Part shown: piece after piece, positions 1 through 9,500 of the stretch
Layout of the letters: every line of letters begins with the position of its first letter
Numbering within the stretch: the first letter of the stretch is position 1
NCBI GenBank assembly: GCA_026125285.1
Contig: JAHCLO010000001.1
Location: 248,001-312,000, forward strand
From: Verrucomicrobiia bacterium
GTDB taxonomy: Bacteria; Verrucomicrobiota; Verrucomicrobiia; Limisphaerales; JADLHS01
Direction: 5' to 3'
DNA length: 64,000 nucleotides
Translations under genes and position numbers: made by a program
The notes under the pieces: model-generated
Told to the model about the DNA's origin: nothing
What the model saw: the letters and a program-made list of their open reading frames with translations, nothing else
Databases searched by the model: none

Positions 1-2
1 AT

Positions 3-224
3 GGGCATTTCGCAGCCAGACATCCGGCACCTGCATCGCGAGACTGGTTGGATCACGACCCAAGCAACTGGCCCGGTAGAAAGGTGCGTCACCTGAGAAC
101 CGGCATGGTTCACACAATCCGCCACGTATTCAAAAACGGCCGGGTGGAGCTGGAAAGGAATTGGATGACTTACTCCTCGGATATCCAAGGCATCAGAACG
201 GCGTTTGAAGCAACTGGTTGGTGA
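3..224 (+). CDS. C-terminal end of an unrecognised protein (partial, runs in from the left edge)
   Basis: Frame 3 is open from the window edge to a TGA at 222-224, giving about 73 residues that end in FEATGW. An internal ATG lies at 105. I do not recognise the family. The stretch has mixed hydrophilic and aromatic content (for example HTIRHVFKNGRVELERNW) and no obvious repeat character, so it could be the tail of a gene that starts upstream. It is convergent with mnmE, which ends at 297, leaving a short gap. The evidence is only an open frame of modest length at an edge, so confidence is low. Confidence 0.25.
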   Translation, partial: GHFAARHPAPASRDWLDHDPSNWPGRKVRHLRTGMVHTIRHVFKNGRVELERNWMTYSSDIQGIRTAFEATGW

Positions 225-296
225 CTTGACCCGCCGAACACCAGGCATTGCCACCTTCCAAGAACGCCAAACCAACATCGCCATCAACGCCACAGC

Positions 297-1757
297 TCAC
301 TTGCCGATGCAGAACTGACTGAAGATCGAATCCAACAAGTCTTCGGTCGTGGTCTTGCCCACAATCTCGCCCACGGCATTGACCGCAATGCGCAGGTCCA
401 CCGCCACAAGTTCCAACGTGGCGCCTTCGCAAAAGCCAGACAAGGCGAGCGATACGGCGTTGCGTGTCCGCATCAAGGCGTTTTGGTGCCGCGAGTTGAT
501 CATTACTTCCAGCATCTCGGCGCGAACTTCACCTGACCAAACCAGTTCCTTGATGGCATCCTTGAGTTGCTCAATACCTAGACTCGTGAGGCAGCAGACG
601 TCAATCACTGCATGAGCAGCACGCGACTCAATCTCCGCTCCCCAACCGCCGTCCCCGGTTGCAGCAGTCCCCGGCGCGCACGGAGTGACGCGCCCTACTT
701 TGCGGTTCATGGAAGCCGGTAGAACCAGCTTAACCGGCAAGTCCACCTTGTTTCGCACCAGAATACGTTTCTTGCCGGCGAACTCGTCCAGATACTTTTC
801 ATCTGCCACCGTCAGCGGTTCGGAGGCATCAAGAACGTGGAGGATGAACTCGGCGGCAGCCAGACTCTGGTGACTGCGGCGGATACCTTCACTTTCAATC
901 TCGTCGCGCGCTTCGCGCAGCCCGGCGGTGTCCACAAACACCACTGGCAGTCCGCGCACATTGGCCATCTCCTCGATGGTGTCGCGCGTCGTGCCCGGCA
1001 CGGCCGAGACAATGGCGCGATCATGCCCGAGGAGTTGGTTCAACAAACTGGATTTGCCGGCGTTGGGCCGGCCCACAATGGCGGCACGGATACCACGGCG
1101 GAGGATCCTCCCTTCATTGGCGGTGCGCAGCAGTTCGTCCATGAAGGCCATCGCGTGCTCCAGCCGTTGCACCAGTTGGGCGTGCGTGTCCGGCGCGATG
1201 TCTTCCTCGGGGAAATCAATGTGCGCCTCGACATGCGCCAACACGTTCATCAAGTCGTCCCGCAGTTGATTGATCCGCCGGGAGAGTTTGCCCGCGAGTT
1301 GTTCGTTGGCGGCTCGCAGCGCCAGTTCGGTGCGCGAGTGAATCAAATCCGCCACCGCCTCGGCCTGGGTCAGGTCCAGCCGCCCATTGAGGAAGGCGCG
1401 GCGTGTAAATTCCCCCGGCAAAGCCAACCGGGCACCACTTGCGAGCACGGTGTCGAGCACGGCTTTGGCGGACAACAATCCGCCGTGGCAGGCGATTTCC
1501 ACCACATCCTCGCGCGTGTTGGTGCGTGGTGCGCGCATGACCGAGAGCAGCACTTCATCCACCTGCTGGCCCGCGCGCATCACCTTGCCGTAATGAATCG
1601 TATGCGTGGTGGCCTCGCTCGGTTTCCGGGAGTTCTTGCCCACCGGCAGGAAAACTTGCTCCGCCACCGCCAGTGTCTGCGGACCGGAAATGCGGATTAC
1701 GGCCAGCCCGCCTTCACCCAGCGGAGTCGCAATGGCGGCAATGGTATCGTCGAACAT
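297..1757 (-). CDS. mnmE: tRNA uridine-5-carboxymethylaminomethyl modification GTPase MnmE
   Basis: MnmE works with MnmG to modify the wobble uridine of certain tRNAs in the cytoplasm. The 486-residue protein has the tetrahydrofolate-binding N-terminal domain (residues 1-120), a helical domain, and an inserted G domain. The P-loop is GRPNAGKS at 229-236, DTAGLRE is at 276-282 and NKVD is at 336-339. The C-terminus is FCIGK, with the conserved catalytic cysteine. The protein is somewhat longer than usual because residues about 350-384, between NKVD and the following CCLTS segment, are encoded by a dispersed palindromic repeat that reads through in frame (KVGRVTPCAPG). This loop is at the surface of the GTPase fold, so the gene may still work. 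The small gene at 1820-2083 lies upstream on the same strand. Identification is very secure; activity with the insert is an inference. Confidence 0.97.
   Translation of the reverse strand: MFDDTIAAIATPLGEGGLAVIRISGPQTLAVAEQVFLPVGKNSRKPSEATTHTIHYGKVMRAGQQVDEVLLSVMRAPRTNTREDVVEIACHGGLLSAKAVLDTVLASGARLALPGEFTRRAFLNGRLDLTQAEAVADLIHSRTELALRAANEQLAGKLSRRINQLRDDLMNVLAHVEAHIDFPEEDIAPDTHAQLVQRLEHAMAFMDELLRTANEGRILRRGIRAAIVGRPNAGKSSLLNQLLGHDRAIVSAVPGTTRDTIEEMANVRGLPVVFVDTAGLREARDEIESEGIRRSHQSLAAAEFILHVLDASEPLTVADEKYLDEFAGKKRILVRNKVDLPVKLVLPASMNRKVGRVTPCAPGTAATGDGGWGAEIESRAAHAVIDVCCLTSLGIEQLKDAIKELVWSGEVRAEMLEVMINSRHQNALMRTRNAVSLALSGFCEGATLELVAVDLRIAVNAVGEIVGKTTTEDLLDSIFSQFCIGK
606..710. repeat. Dispersed palindromic repeat, family A (GRVTPCAP type), inside mnmE
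   Basis: The intact half-site at about 672-702 matches the right arm of the copies at 11966-12043, 37121-37199 and 52211-52290 (core GCGCGCACGGAGTGACGCGC). The left arm, about 618-660, is decayed but still aligns with the spacer and left arm of the 52 kb copy, including CGCGACTCA and CTCCCCAAC. The length is a multiple of three in effect, because the mnmE frame stays open across it. Confidence 0.8.
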
Positions 1758-1819
1758 GAGGCAAAGTCACCAATCCGGTGTTCCGGCCAGGAATGGTTGC
1801 GGGTTCATTTCCTTGGCAA

Positions 1820-2083
1820 TCAATGAGCACAACTCCCACGCCGATTCTCGCTCTCCCGCCCTTCGAGAAACTGCCGCGCTTTCTCGTAACTCTTTCGTTG
1901 CAGGTAGTGCCGGAGATCCGCCGGCGCGTCGGAAGGCAATTGCACGGTCAGTTCATCTATGCGGCGGAACAACGCCCGCAGGTCGGGTTTGGGATCGGCT
2001 GTGCGGATTGATCTTGCGGCGGCCTCGAGCTCAATCAATGTGTCCAACAGTGCCTGTTCGGTTTGTGACATGACTGATTTCAT
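1820..2083 (-). CDS. Small protein of unknown function
   Basis: This is an 87-residue protein if it starts at the ATG at 2083 (MKSVMSQTEQALLD), or 83 residues from the ATG at 2071. It is acidic to neutral and predicted helical (TLIELEAAARSIRTADPKPD), with a conserved-looking C-terminal part containing HYLQRKSYEKARQFLEGR. That segment is typical of small verrucomicrobial proteins found next to housekeeping genes, but I cannot name a family. It ends 62 bp before mnmE on the same strand, so the two may be cotranscribed. The longer open frame running up to 2497 overlaps murQ antisense and is not credible as coding. Function unknown. Confidence 0.6.
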   Translation of the reverse strand: MKSVMSQTEQALLDTLIELEAAARSIRTADPKPDLRALFRRIDELTVQLPSDAPADLRHYLQRKSYEKARQFLEGRESENRRGSCAH

Positions 2084-2158
2084 ACCCTGCCCCGTTGGAT
2101 TTTGCCAACCCGCAGTTAAAGTCTTTGAAAATGGTCGTGCTGGTAGAATAATCAAAGC

Positions 2159-3025
2159 ATGCCTGCTGTTCGTAAAGCCAAACCCAGCCAATCTCCAAGC
2201 GACATAGTGCAATCCACCCGGCTCTCTCCCACCGAACGGCGCAATCCGCGTTCGCAGAATCTCGACAAGCTGCCTGTGCGCGAGGCGGTAACTTTGATGC
2301 TTTCGGAGGAGGCCAGAGTCCCACGTATCTTGTTGCGGCATCACCAGGAGTTGAGTCGAGCCGTGGGTTTGGTGGCGCGTGCATTTCGCCGGGGCGGCCG
2401 GCTGATGTATGTGGGAGCCGGCACGAGCGGCCGGCTGGGCGTGCTTGACGCCAGTGAGTGTCCGCCCACGTTCCGCGCTCCGCCCGAGCTGGTGCAAGGC
2501 ATCATGGCCGGAGGTGATATAGCATTGCGCCGCTCCGTCGAAGGCGCGGAAGACGATGATGCCGCGGGCGCGAAGGAAATTGCAGTCCGGCAGATCAGAT
2601 CGAAAGACGTGGTTCTGGGCATTGCCGCAAGCGGCACGACGCCGTTCGTTTGGGGTGCTTTGCGCGAAGCGAAACGCCGGCGGGCCACTACCATTCTGCT
2701 GTGTTTCAATCCATTCCTTGCCATTCCCGGCGCCTTGCGGCCTCAGCTAGTGATTGCCCCCAACCTCGGTCCGGAAGTGTTGACCGGTTCCACCCGCCTC
2801 AAAGCCGGCACGGCGACAAAACTGGTGCTCAACCTGATCACCACACTGGCGATGGTTCGCCTCGGCAAGGTGAAGAGCAACCTGATGGTGGACGTGGTCC
2901 CCAGCAACGCCAAGTTGCGCGATCGAGCGGTGCGGATCGTGCAACAACTAACCAATCGCAGTTATGAACAGTCCGAGGCTGCCTTGCGGCGGAATAGCTG
3001 GGTCATCCAGCGCGCGGTCAGGTGA
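2159..3025 (+). CDS. murQ: N-acetylmuramic acid 6-phosphate etherase MurQ
   Basis: MurQ cleaves the D-lactyl ether of MurNAc-6-phosphate to give GlcNAc-6-phosphate and lactate, a cytoplasmic step of cell-wall recycling. The 288-residue protein contains a SIS sugar-phosphate isomerase fold. The MurQ signature GAGTSGRLGVLDASECPPTF lies at about residues 85-104. Other family segments include the SRAVGLVARAF stretch and the C-terminal VKSNLMVDVVPSNAKLRDRA. Length and motifs fit the family. The start ATG at 2159 is followed by a slightly long basic N-terminus (PAVRKAKPSQSPSD). No MurNAc kinase gene is adjacent. A secreted NamZ-type muramidase fusion at 20352-22736 could supply MurNAc. The 3' end overlaps the convergent Yip1-like gene by 8 bp. 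Confidence 0.96.
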   Translation: MPAVRKAKPSQSPSDIVQSTRLSPTERRNPRSQNLDKLPVREAVTLMLSEEARVPRILLRHHQELSRAVGLVARAFRRGGRLMYVGAGTSGRLGVLDASECPPTFRAPPELVQGIMAGGDIALRRSVEGAEDDDAAGAKEIAVRQIRSKDVVLGIAASGTTPFVWGALREAKRRRATTILLCFNPFLAIPGALRPQLVIAPNLGPEVLTGSTRLKAGTATKLVLNLITTLAMVRLGKVKSNLMVDVVPSNAKLRDRAVRIVQQLTNRSYEQSEAALRRNSWVIQRAVR

Positions 3026-3632
3026 TCAATTCCACCACCATTCGCTCGACGGATTTGAACCTGCCTGCCAGGTACCACGCCGTCACAAACCGGGCCAGGC
3101 CGGTAATAATAATGAGCAAGATCACGCTCATCAAGTAGAGGCCGAAAGCATGCGGCGGATCAGGCAGCATCACCCGCGGCAGCCCGTGATACAGCACCGC
3201 TGTGGACAGAAGAATCCCGATCCCCCACGCCACCCACGGGCTGATGACCGGGAACGCATCCAACACTCGGAAGGCAAACAGCGGACTCAGTCCGTAAGCA
3301 ACCGCCGTGAACGCCTGTCCAAAACTGTGCCGTCCATGGAATGTCTCTCCCAATGATTTGATCAGCCAGGCGGCAACGATGACGATGAGGATCGAGAGCA
3401 AAGCCTGCGCGCCCAGGTAAACGGACGCCTCCGCAATCCCGAATTCCTTTGGCCGCAGCATGTCCTTCTGCACCACTCCCCACTGCACCAATCCAAAACC
3501 CTCCGCGAGCGAGGTTAAGAGCAGCAACGGCAGCAGAAACCCCGTCAAAACGAACAACCAGCGACGTTGGGTTTGCACAATCCGCTCCCAAGTCGCCACC
3601 GGTTCAAAAATCAACAACAAAGCTTTGATCAT
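3018..3632 (-). CDS. Yip1 family membrane protein
   Basis: A 204-residue integral membrane protein with about five hydrophobic segments (near residues 25-45, 70-95, 105-130, 138-155 and 165-190). The N-terminus has the pattern of bacterial Yip1/YIPF (DUF1282) proteins, KALLLIFEPVATWERI. The role of this family in bacteria is not established; in eukaryotes Yip1 proteins act in membrane trafficking. The gene is convergent with murQ and overlaps its last codons. The start ATG at 3632 lies 132 bp from the divergent lipoprotein gene, so a shared promoter region is likely. Family assignment is by overall pattern and the N-terminal motif, with moderate to good confidence. Confidence 0.75.
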   Translation of the reverse strand: MIKALLLIFEPVATWERIVQTQRRWLFVLTGFLLPLLLLTSLAEGFGLVQWGVVQKDMLRPKEFGIAEASVYLGAQALLSILIVIVAAWLIKSLGETFHGRHSFGQAFTAVAYGLSPLFAFRVLDAFPVISPWVAWGIGILLSTAVLYHGLPRVMLPDPPHAFGLYLMSVILLIIITGLARFVTAWYLAGRFKSVERMVVELIT

Positions 3633-3764
3633 GTTTCTGATCTAAATATCTGCGAATGAAGGTTGAGACAATGAAATATCCGAAATATCAACCGCACCCG
3701 TCGCCCACTTGTTTGACGATTCCATGCCGATTGCGTTCAACCGTAAGTCGCGTAAGCTTCGGGT

Positions 3765-4148
3765 ATGAGAGTCGGCCGGAAACCAGGCGGTGTGACACAC
3801 CGAATGCTGGTCCTTGCGATCACCGGATTGATGCTGACCGGGTGTGCCACGCCGAAACCGGACTGGGCAAGCCGAGTGGGCGCGTACACGTTTGACCAAA
3901 CGGTTCTGGAATTGGGACCGCCCGACAAGCAAGCCCAACTTGAAGACGGCACGCGGGTAGCCGAATGGTTGACTCGCCGGGGTCAGGTGCTGAGTCATCC
4001 GGCAATGGGCTACTATGGCTATCAGCCTTGGGGTTTCTTCCCCCCGGCCTATCCTCCTTATGTCGAATTCTACACACCGGATTACTGGCTGCGGTTAACC
4101 TTTTCCGCAGATGGCACATTGCGGGGGTGGAAGAGATTCGCGAAGTGA
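3765..4148 (+). CDS. Small lipoprotein of unknown function
   Basis: A 127-residue protein with a basic N-terminus (RVGRKPGGVTHR), a short hydrophobic stretch and the lipobox LTGC at about residues 23-26, so it should be exported and lipidated. The mature part starts CATPKPDWASRVG. Its middle is rich in Gly, Tyr and Pro (MGYYGYQPWGFFPPAYPPY), and it ends with a beta-rich segment LRLTFSADGTLRGWKRFAK. An internal ATG at 3804 would leave almost no charged n-region before the lipobox, so the start at 3765 is preferred. The segment TFDQTVLELGPPDKQAQLEDG resembles small outer-membrane lipoproteins of the SmpA/BamE type only in a general way. Function unknown. Confidence 0.7.
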   Translation: MRVGRKPGGVTHRMLVLAITGLMLTGCATPKPDWASRVGAYTFDQTVLELGPPDKQAQLEDGTRVAEWLTRRGQVLSHPAMGYYGYQPWGFFPPAYPPYVEFYTPDYWLRLTFSADGTLRGWKRFAK

Positions 4149-4224
4149 CCCAACCGAATGTACGTGGAATGTGCGTGGACTTGACAACCTCGGCCTGTTG
4201 GTTTGGTCCGGGAGCAACCAATCA

Positions 4225-6279
4225 TCAGAGCCGTGAGACCCAGTTTATCACCGTGTCCTCGGACGCCGGCTCCGGCAAGACCCGCAGCCGGCGACCGGCT
4301 CTGGCCACTTTGTAAGCCGCTTGAATTGAAGCCACGGGAAACACGCCGCCCGTGTTGTACAATAGAACCGGATTCGGCGCCGCCAGCATGGCCGCGCCCT
4401 CGAAGGTGCCGATATTTCTGAGTCCCGGACAGAAGAAGTCCGGGGCCAGCAATACCTCATCACTGGCGACATCAAGCGCGTTGGCATTCGCCACCACGGC
4501 GTCCACCGTTGGCGCGGCCAGCAAGGCCCAAAGCCCGGCCCGCCCGCTGCCGTGAAGCACTACTTTGCCATCTCGCCTACCCCCGAACACCAGCGCCCGG
4601 CCGGCTGCGCCCGCCGTGACGAGGTCGCGCACACGGGATTGCAGTTTGGTACGATTGTAGGTGGTGAAGAAGTTGGCGAATTGATCCGTGGGCTCGCGGC
4701 TCGAATAAGTTTGAAGCACCATGACCGCCTGCGCGTGCGCCAGCAAGCCCGCCGCCAAACCAAGCGGTTCGCCATCCGTGCCCAAATACGCGGGCGCGTC
4801 ATCGGCGCTCGCCAGCACCACCAGGTTCTTAATGCGACCGGCGGACCTGACGCGCGGGCTGAAACAAATCGCAGTCAGAGTCTCTTCCTCGCCCGCGCGA
4901 TGTATAACCATCTCCGAACTGGACCAATCCGAATCCTGGCGCAAGACGCGAAGTTTGGTTTCCACCTCCATGCCGGGCCAGCCAACCTGCAAGGTGTGAT
5001 TCCAAGCCGGCTGCATCACTTCCCGGAACCTCGCCGCGCCCGCCTGATTCCGCGGCACCAGCTTCCGCCATTGTTCGCGATACATGCCTTTGAGCGACTC
5101 ATTGAACTCCTCCCGGCTCAACGCGTTCACGGGCAGCTTGCCATCGGGGAACACGCGCAAGTCGGCGTCCGGCTCCTTTGCGTAAGCTGCCTCCTTGAGC
5201 GCGCCAGGATTGGGATGCTGTAGCAACCATTGACCGAACCATTCGTACACCGCCTCCCGACTCGTTTGGTTGTAATTGTGTCCGTAATCAAAGATCACGT
5301 GACGCAGCCGGTCACTCGCTCCAAACAAACGATAGATCTGCTCAATGGCCGGACCTTCGAGTTCCATGGTGGTCTTCGTCCAGTCGCCGGTGGCGGCCAC
5401 CAGAATCTGCGGACATGGGGCCGCGGCGGCGGCGATTTCCATGTTGGAGTATTGAACGCGCAGACCCGGTGCATTCTCGCAACTGCATCCACCTTGCATT
5501 GAGTGACTCACCATGACTGCCGGGGCGAGCGCGGCCAAACGATCTTCAATCGCGCCCAGCATGAACGTCTGCGTCCCGCCGCCTGAAGCCCCCGTGCAGG
5601 CCAGCCGCTTCTGGTCCACGTCCGGCAGCGACGCAAGAAGATCCAGCGCGCGAATGCTGTTCCAGGTCTGCAAGCCCATCAAGCTGATGTTCCAGAGCTG
5701 GTCCGTGCGATTCGTTCCGAACTGGCGATGAGTCTCGTAAAAGGGACGGTTCGGCGCGGAATCCGGGAATTGCGTGTCGTTGTAGCCGACCATATCGTAG
5801 GCAAAAGCCACCATGCCCTGTCGCGCAAAACTGATGCAGCGCGCCGCCACACTACCCTCCTTCGTGTCCGCCATCCGACCATTGGACCAATGACCGTGCG
5901 GGTTCAGAATCCCCGGAAACAGTCCGCGCCCCTGACCCAGCGGGCGATACAGATTTCCGGCCAGATAGAATCCCGGATAAGTCTCGAAATAAACCTTCTC
6001 GACGCTGTAGCCATCGCGTTCGATCCGGCCGAAGACTCGCGCATTGAGGGTTGTCTTTGCCGGCAACGGCCACAGCCCGCAACTGACGAGCACCTGTTGG
6101 CGGATTTCCTGCGCCCGCAACTGCCATTGTTCGCGCGTCCGGATTTCGGGAAAGGTGCGCGGTGTGTTCAAGGTAACGACGGCCTCCGCTTCGGCGGCTC
6201 GCGCTGGAGCGAGCAAGCTGGAGACCAGAACGCCGACGGCCAGGCAGCCTAGGGTCACAGTGTGTTTGGGTTGTTTCAT
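4225..6279 (-). CDS. Exported alpha/beta hydrolase, acetyl (xylan) esterase-like
   Basis: A 684-residue protein with an N-terminal signal peptide (MKQPKHTVTLGCLAVGVLVSS, cleavage near ARA at about residue 29). The first half (about 45-400) is an alpha/beta hydrolase of the acetylxylan-esterase-like group common in Planctomycetes and Verrucomicrobiota. It has NPHGHW in the oxyanion region, a nucleophile elbow with GASGGG, and a late histidine in DYGHNYN. The second half (about 430-684) looks like a degraded or accessory hydrolase-like domain with GGRRDGKVVLHGSGRAG. The protein probably removes acyl groups from polysaccharides outside the cytoplasm. It has no operon partner; the neighbouring kinase is divergent. 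The general class is secure, the substrate is not known. Confidence 0.8.
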   Translation of the reverse strand: MKQPKHTVTLGCLAVGVLVSSLLAPARAAEAEAVVTLNTPRTFPEIRTREQWQLRAQEIRQQVLVSCGLWPLPAKTTLNARVFGRIERDGYSVEKVYFETYPGFYLAGNLYRPLGQGRGLFPGILNPHGHWSNGRMADTKEGSVAARCISFARQGMVAFAYDMVGYNDTQFPDSAPNRPFYETHRQFGTNRTDQLWNISLMGLQTWNSIRALDLLASLPDVDQKRLACTGASGGGTQTFMLGAIEDRLAALAPAVMVSHSMQGGCSCENAPGLRVQYSNMEIAAAAAPCPQILVAATGDWTKTTMELEGPAIEQIYRLFGASDRLRHVIFDYGHNYNQTSREAVYEWFGQWLLQHPNPGALKEAAYAKEPDADLRVFPDGKLPVNALSREEFNESLKGMYREQWRKLVPRNQAGAARFREVMQPAWNHTLQVGWPGMEVETKLRVLRQDSDWSSSEMVIHRAGEEETLTAICFSPRVRSAGRIKNLVVLASADDAPAYLGTDGEPLGLAAGLLAHAQAVMVLQTYSSREPTDQFANFFTTYNRTKLQSRVRDLVTAGAAGRALVFGGRRDGKVVLHGSGRAGLWALLAAPTVDAVVANANALDVASDEVLLAPDFFCPGLRNIGTFEGAAMLAAPNPVLLYNTGGVFPVASIQAAYKVARAGRRLRVLPEPASEDTVINWVSRL

Positions 6280-6580
6280 GGCGCTGATTGAAAGCGAATT
6301 GTTCGTTGAGCGGAAGCAGGAAATGCAGAGGAACGAACCGTCCTGCTTTCAGCGAACCACTGCCGCCTGAACCTGGACCTCCTCTTCAGGGCATCACCAT
6401 TCCATCAACTACGACTCCAATTCCACAAGCTCACCCAAGGGCCGTACAACTTGGCGATCCCGCGCTTCCTCGACTTCGACTTGGCGGTCTGGTATGAACC
6501 GCTTTGTCACTGCTGCGGCCGGATGGAAATAATTGGCGGGTTAACGAGCGGAATTTCGCCTGAATGACTAACGGACTACG
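6280..6580. other. Intergenic region between two divergent genes
   Basis: About 300 bp with no credible coding frame. It must hold the promoters of the minus-strand esterase and the plus-strand kinase. I saw no convincing promoter consensus, palindrome or repeat. Confidence 0.5.
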
Positions 6581-9500
6581 ATGAACGGCCCACAAACACA
6601 ATCGCGCAAAACCAAACGCGAACTGTTCCTGGCGGCGCTCGAACGGCCAACACCCGAAGAGCGCGTTGCGTTTCTGGACGAGGCGTGTGCCCACGACCCG
6701 TCGCTGAGGGCGGCGGTTGAGGCATTGATTCAGAATCACAAGGAAGACACCTTTTTGGAGACGCCGGCCATCGTGGCTCCGGCCGGGGCTGCGCCCAAAG
6801 AGGGACGTTCCGACACAGTAACGGTGGTGATCATCGGCGAGAAGCCCGGCGATATGGTGGGGCGTTACAAACTGCTGCAACAGATCGGCGAGGGCGGTGC
6901 GGGCGTGGTGTTCATGGCCGAGCAGGAAGAACCCGTGCGGCGGCGGGTCGCCCTCAAGGTTCTGAGGCCAGGCATGGACACCAAATCCGTCATTGCGCGC
7001 TTCGAATCGGAGCGGCAGGCCCTGGCGTTGATGGACCATCCGAACATTGCCAAGGTGCTCGACGCGGGCAGCACGGCGACCGGACGGCCCTACTTCGTGA
7101 TGGAACTGGTGCGCGGCGTTCGCATCACGGAGTATTGCGACCAGCACCGCCTGCCAACCCGCGAACGGCTGGCCCTGTTCATCCAGGTTTGCCAGGCGAT
7201 CCAGCACGCGCACCAGAAGGGGATCATCCATCGCGACATCAAGCCGTCGAACATCCTGGTGACGCTCCACGACGGCGTGCCGGTGCCCAAGGTCATTGAC
7301 TTCGGCATCGCCAAGGCCGTGGATCAGCGGTTGACCGACAAGACGCTCTTCACAGAGTTCCAGTCGTTCATTGGCACTCCCGCCTACATCAGTCCCGAAC
7401 AGGCGGAGATGAGCGGGCTGGACATTGATACACGCTCGGACATCTACAGCCTGGGCGTGCTGCTCTACGAAATGCTCACCGGCAAGACGCCGTTTGACGC
7501 ACACGAACTCGTGTCGTCAGGTTTGGATGGCATGCGGCGCACGATTCGCGAGCGCGAACCGTCGCCACCCTCAACCCGCTTTCGCACATTGCCCGAAGCC
7601 GAACAGACCACGACGGCGCAACGTCAGCAAGCGGAGCCGGCCAGACTGACCAGCGTGCTGCGAGGCGATCTGGACTGGATCGTTTTGAAAGCCCTGGAAA
7701 AGGATCGCACGCGACGGTACGCGACGGCAAATGGCCTGGCCCAAGACATCCGCCGTTACCTCGAGAATGAACCGATCATCGCCCGTCCTCCCAGCGCAAC
7801 CTATCGTTTCCGGAAAATCGTTCGCCGAAACCAGCTTGCCTTTGCTGCGGCAGGTGCAGTTGCTGCGGCGCTCCTGATCGGTTCGGTGTTCTCGACCTGG
7901 CAGTTCATCGAGAAGAGCGCCGCCTACGGTCGGGCGGTCAACGCCGAGCAGGAGCAAACTCGGCTGCGGAACGAAGCCGAGGCAGCGCGGCGATCGGCGG
8001 AAGTCCAGGCCCTCGCGGCTCAACGCCAAGCCTATGCCGCGGACATGAATCTGGTGCAACAGGCGTTGGCGGCGAACAACCTGGGCCGCGCGCAAGAGTT
8101 GTTGAATCGCCACCGGCCCGCCGGGGAATCTCAATTCTCAAATTCCAAATCTCAAATCCCTGCGGACCTGCGCGGCTGGGAATGGCGTTACCTGTGGCAA
8201 CAATGCCAGAGCGACGCGCTGTTCACCTTGTGCCAGCTTTCCAACGAAGTTTCGGCTTTGAGCGTGTCGCACGATGGCAAATGGGTGGCCGTTGGCGAGG
8301 ATGGCGACCACGGGGCTTCGCTCTGGGACTTGCGCGCGCGCCAGGAGATCGCCCGGTTCCAAATTGGCGACGGGCAGTTCGCGTTCTCCCCGGTAAGCCC
8401 GGTGCTGGCATACGCCGCGAAGGGCAGTCCGGATCGTCGGGAGCCACCGGATCGCGGCAGCGTGCGGCTTTGGGACATGGTTAACCGCCGCGTTGTGGGA
8501 GAACTGCCGGTAAGTGGGCATTGCCGCGCTGTCGCGTTCTCCTCGGACGGCACGCGGCTGCTCACCGCCACTGACGAGTTCGCTGTCTGGAGCGTTGCGG
8601 ATGGAACCAAGCTGAGGAGTGCCGCTTTTCCCGAACCAAGGGGATTTGACGGGCGTGTCCCGGTGCTAAGTCGCGTGGTGGTTTCACACGATCTGAGTCT
8701 TGCGGCGCACGTTATTGGCGGTGGACGAATTCGCCTCGTGAACCTGATTTCAGGTCAGGAACTCTGGACGGCTCAAGCTGCGGATGAAAACGTCACATCC
8801 CTGGCGTTTTCACCTGATGGAAAGCAACTGGCGTCTGGCGCTGGCTTCGTGGAATCCGCAGTCCGACTGTGGGACGTGGCAACGGGCCGCGAGCTGGCGC
8901 GATTGGAAGGCCACCGCACTTACGTCCGGTCGCTGGTGTTCTGGCCGGACGGCGCGACGCTCGCTTCCGCCAGCGGCGACCAGACGATTCACTTGTGGGA
9001 TGTGAGCAGCGTGAGCCAGCTCTTCCCGACGAACCTTGGGTCATCCGAAAGCCCCCTCACCCGTCCTTCGGACACCCTCTCCGCCTCTGAGGGAGAGAGG
9101 GATGGGGTGAGGGGGCGGTTCTGGAGTGCAACCCGCCCGCGAGCGACTGAACTGCATCCCTACGCCACATTGCGCGGGCATCGTCTGGAAGTGTGGAGCC
9201 TCGCGCTGTGTCCCGATAACACCACGCTGGTGAGCGGCGCCAAGGATGGTTCCGTGCTCGTCTGGGACACTGCCGCTGTCCGCCGCAAACAGGCTTACGT
9301 GACTTTGCCAATGCCGGTGGTGGCCTGGAGCTTCCTGGCGGACAACCAGGAGATTTTGACGTTGGACAAGCAGGGCCGGGTCGCTCGCTGGCCGGGGGCT
9401 GATTTCCAGCACAGCCAACCGGTGCTGGACCTCGGCACGAATGCGCTGGCGGCCTGTTTCTCCGGTGATGGGCGGTATGTGGCCACGGTTTCATCGCGCG

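Noticed and set aside
837-1826. Plus-strand open frame of 329 residues opposite mnmE
   Set aside because: It is the antisense shadow of mnmE; its His-, Gly- and Arg-rich composition is typical of reverse-strand artefacts in GC-rich genes.
3040-3065. tRNA-like GGATTTGAACCTG stretch
   Set aside because: It is inside the coding end of the Yip1-like gene, and no acceptor stem or other arms can be folded around it.
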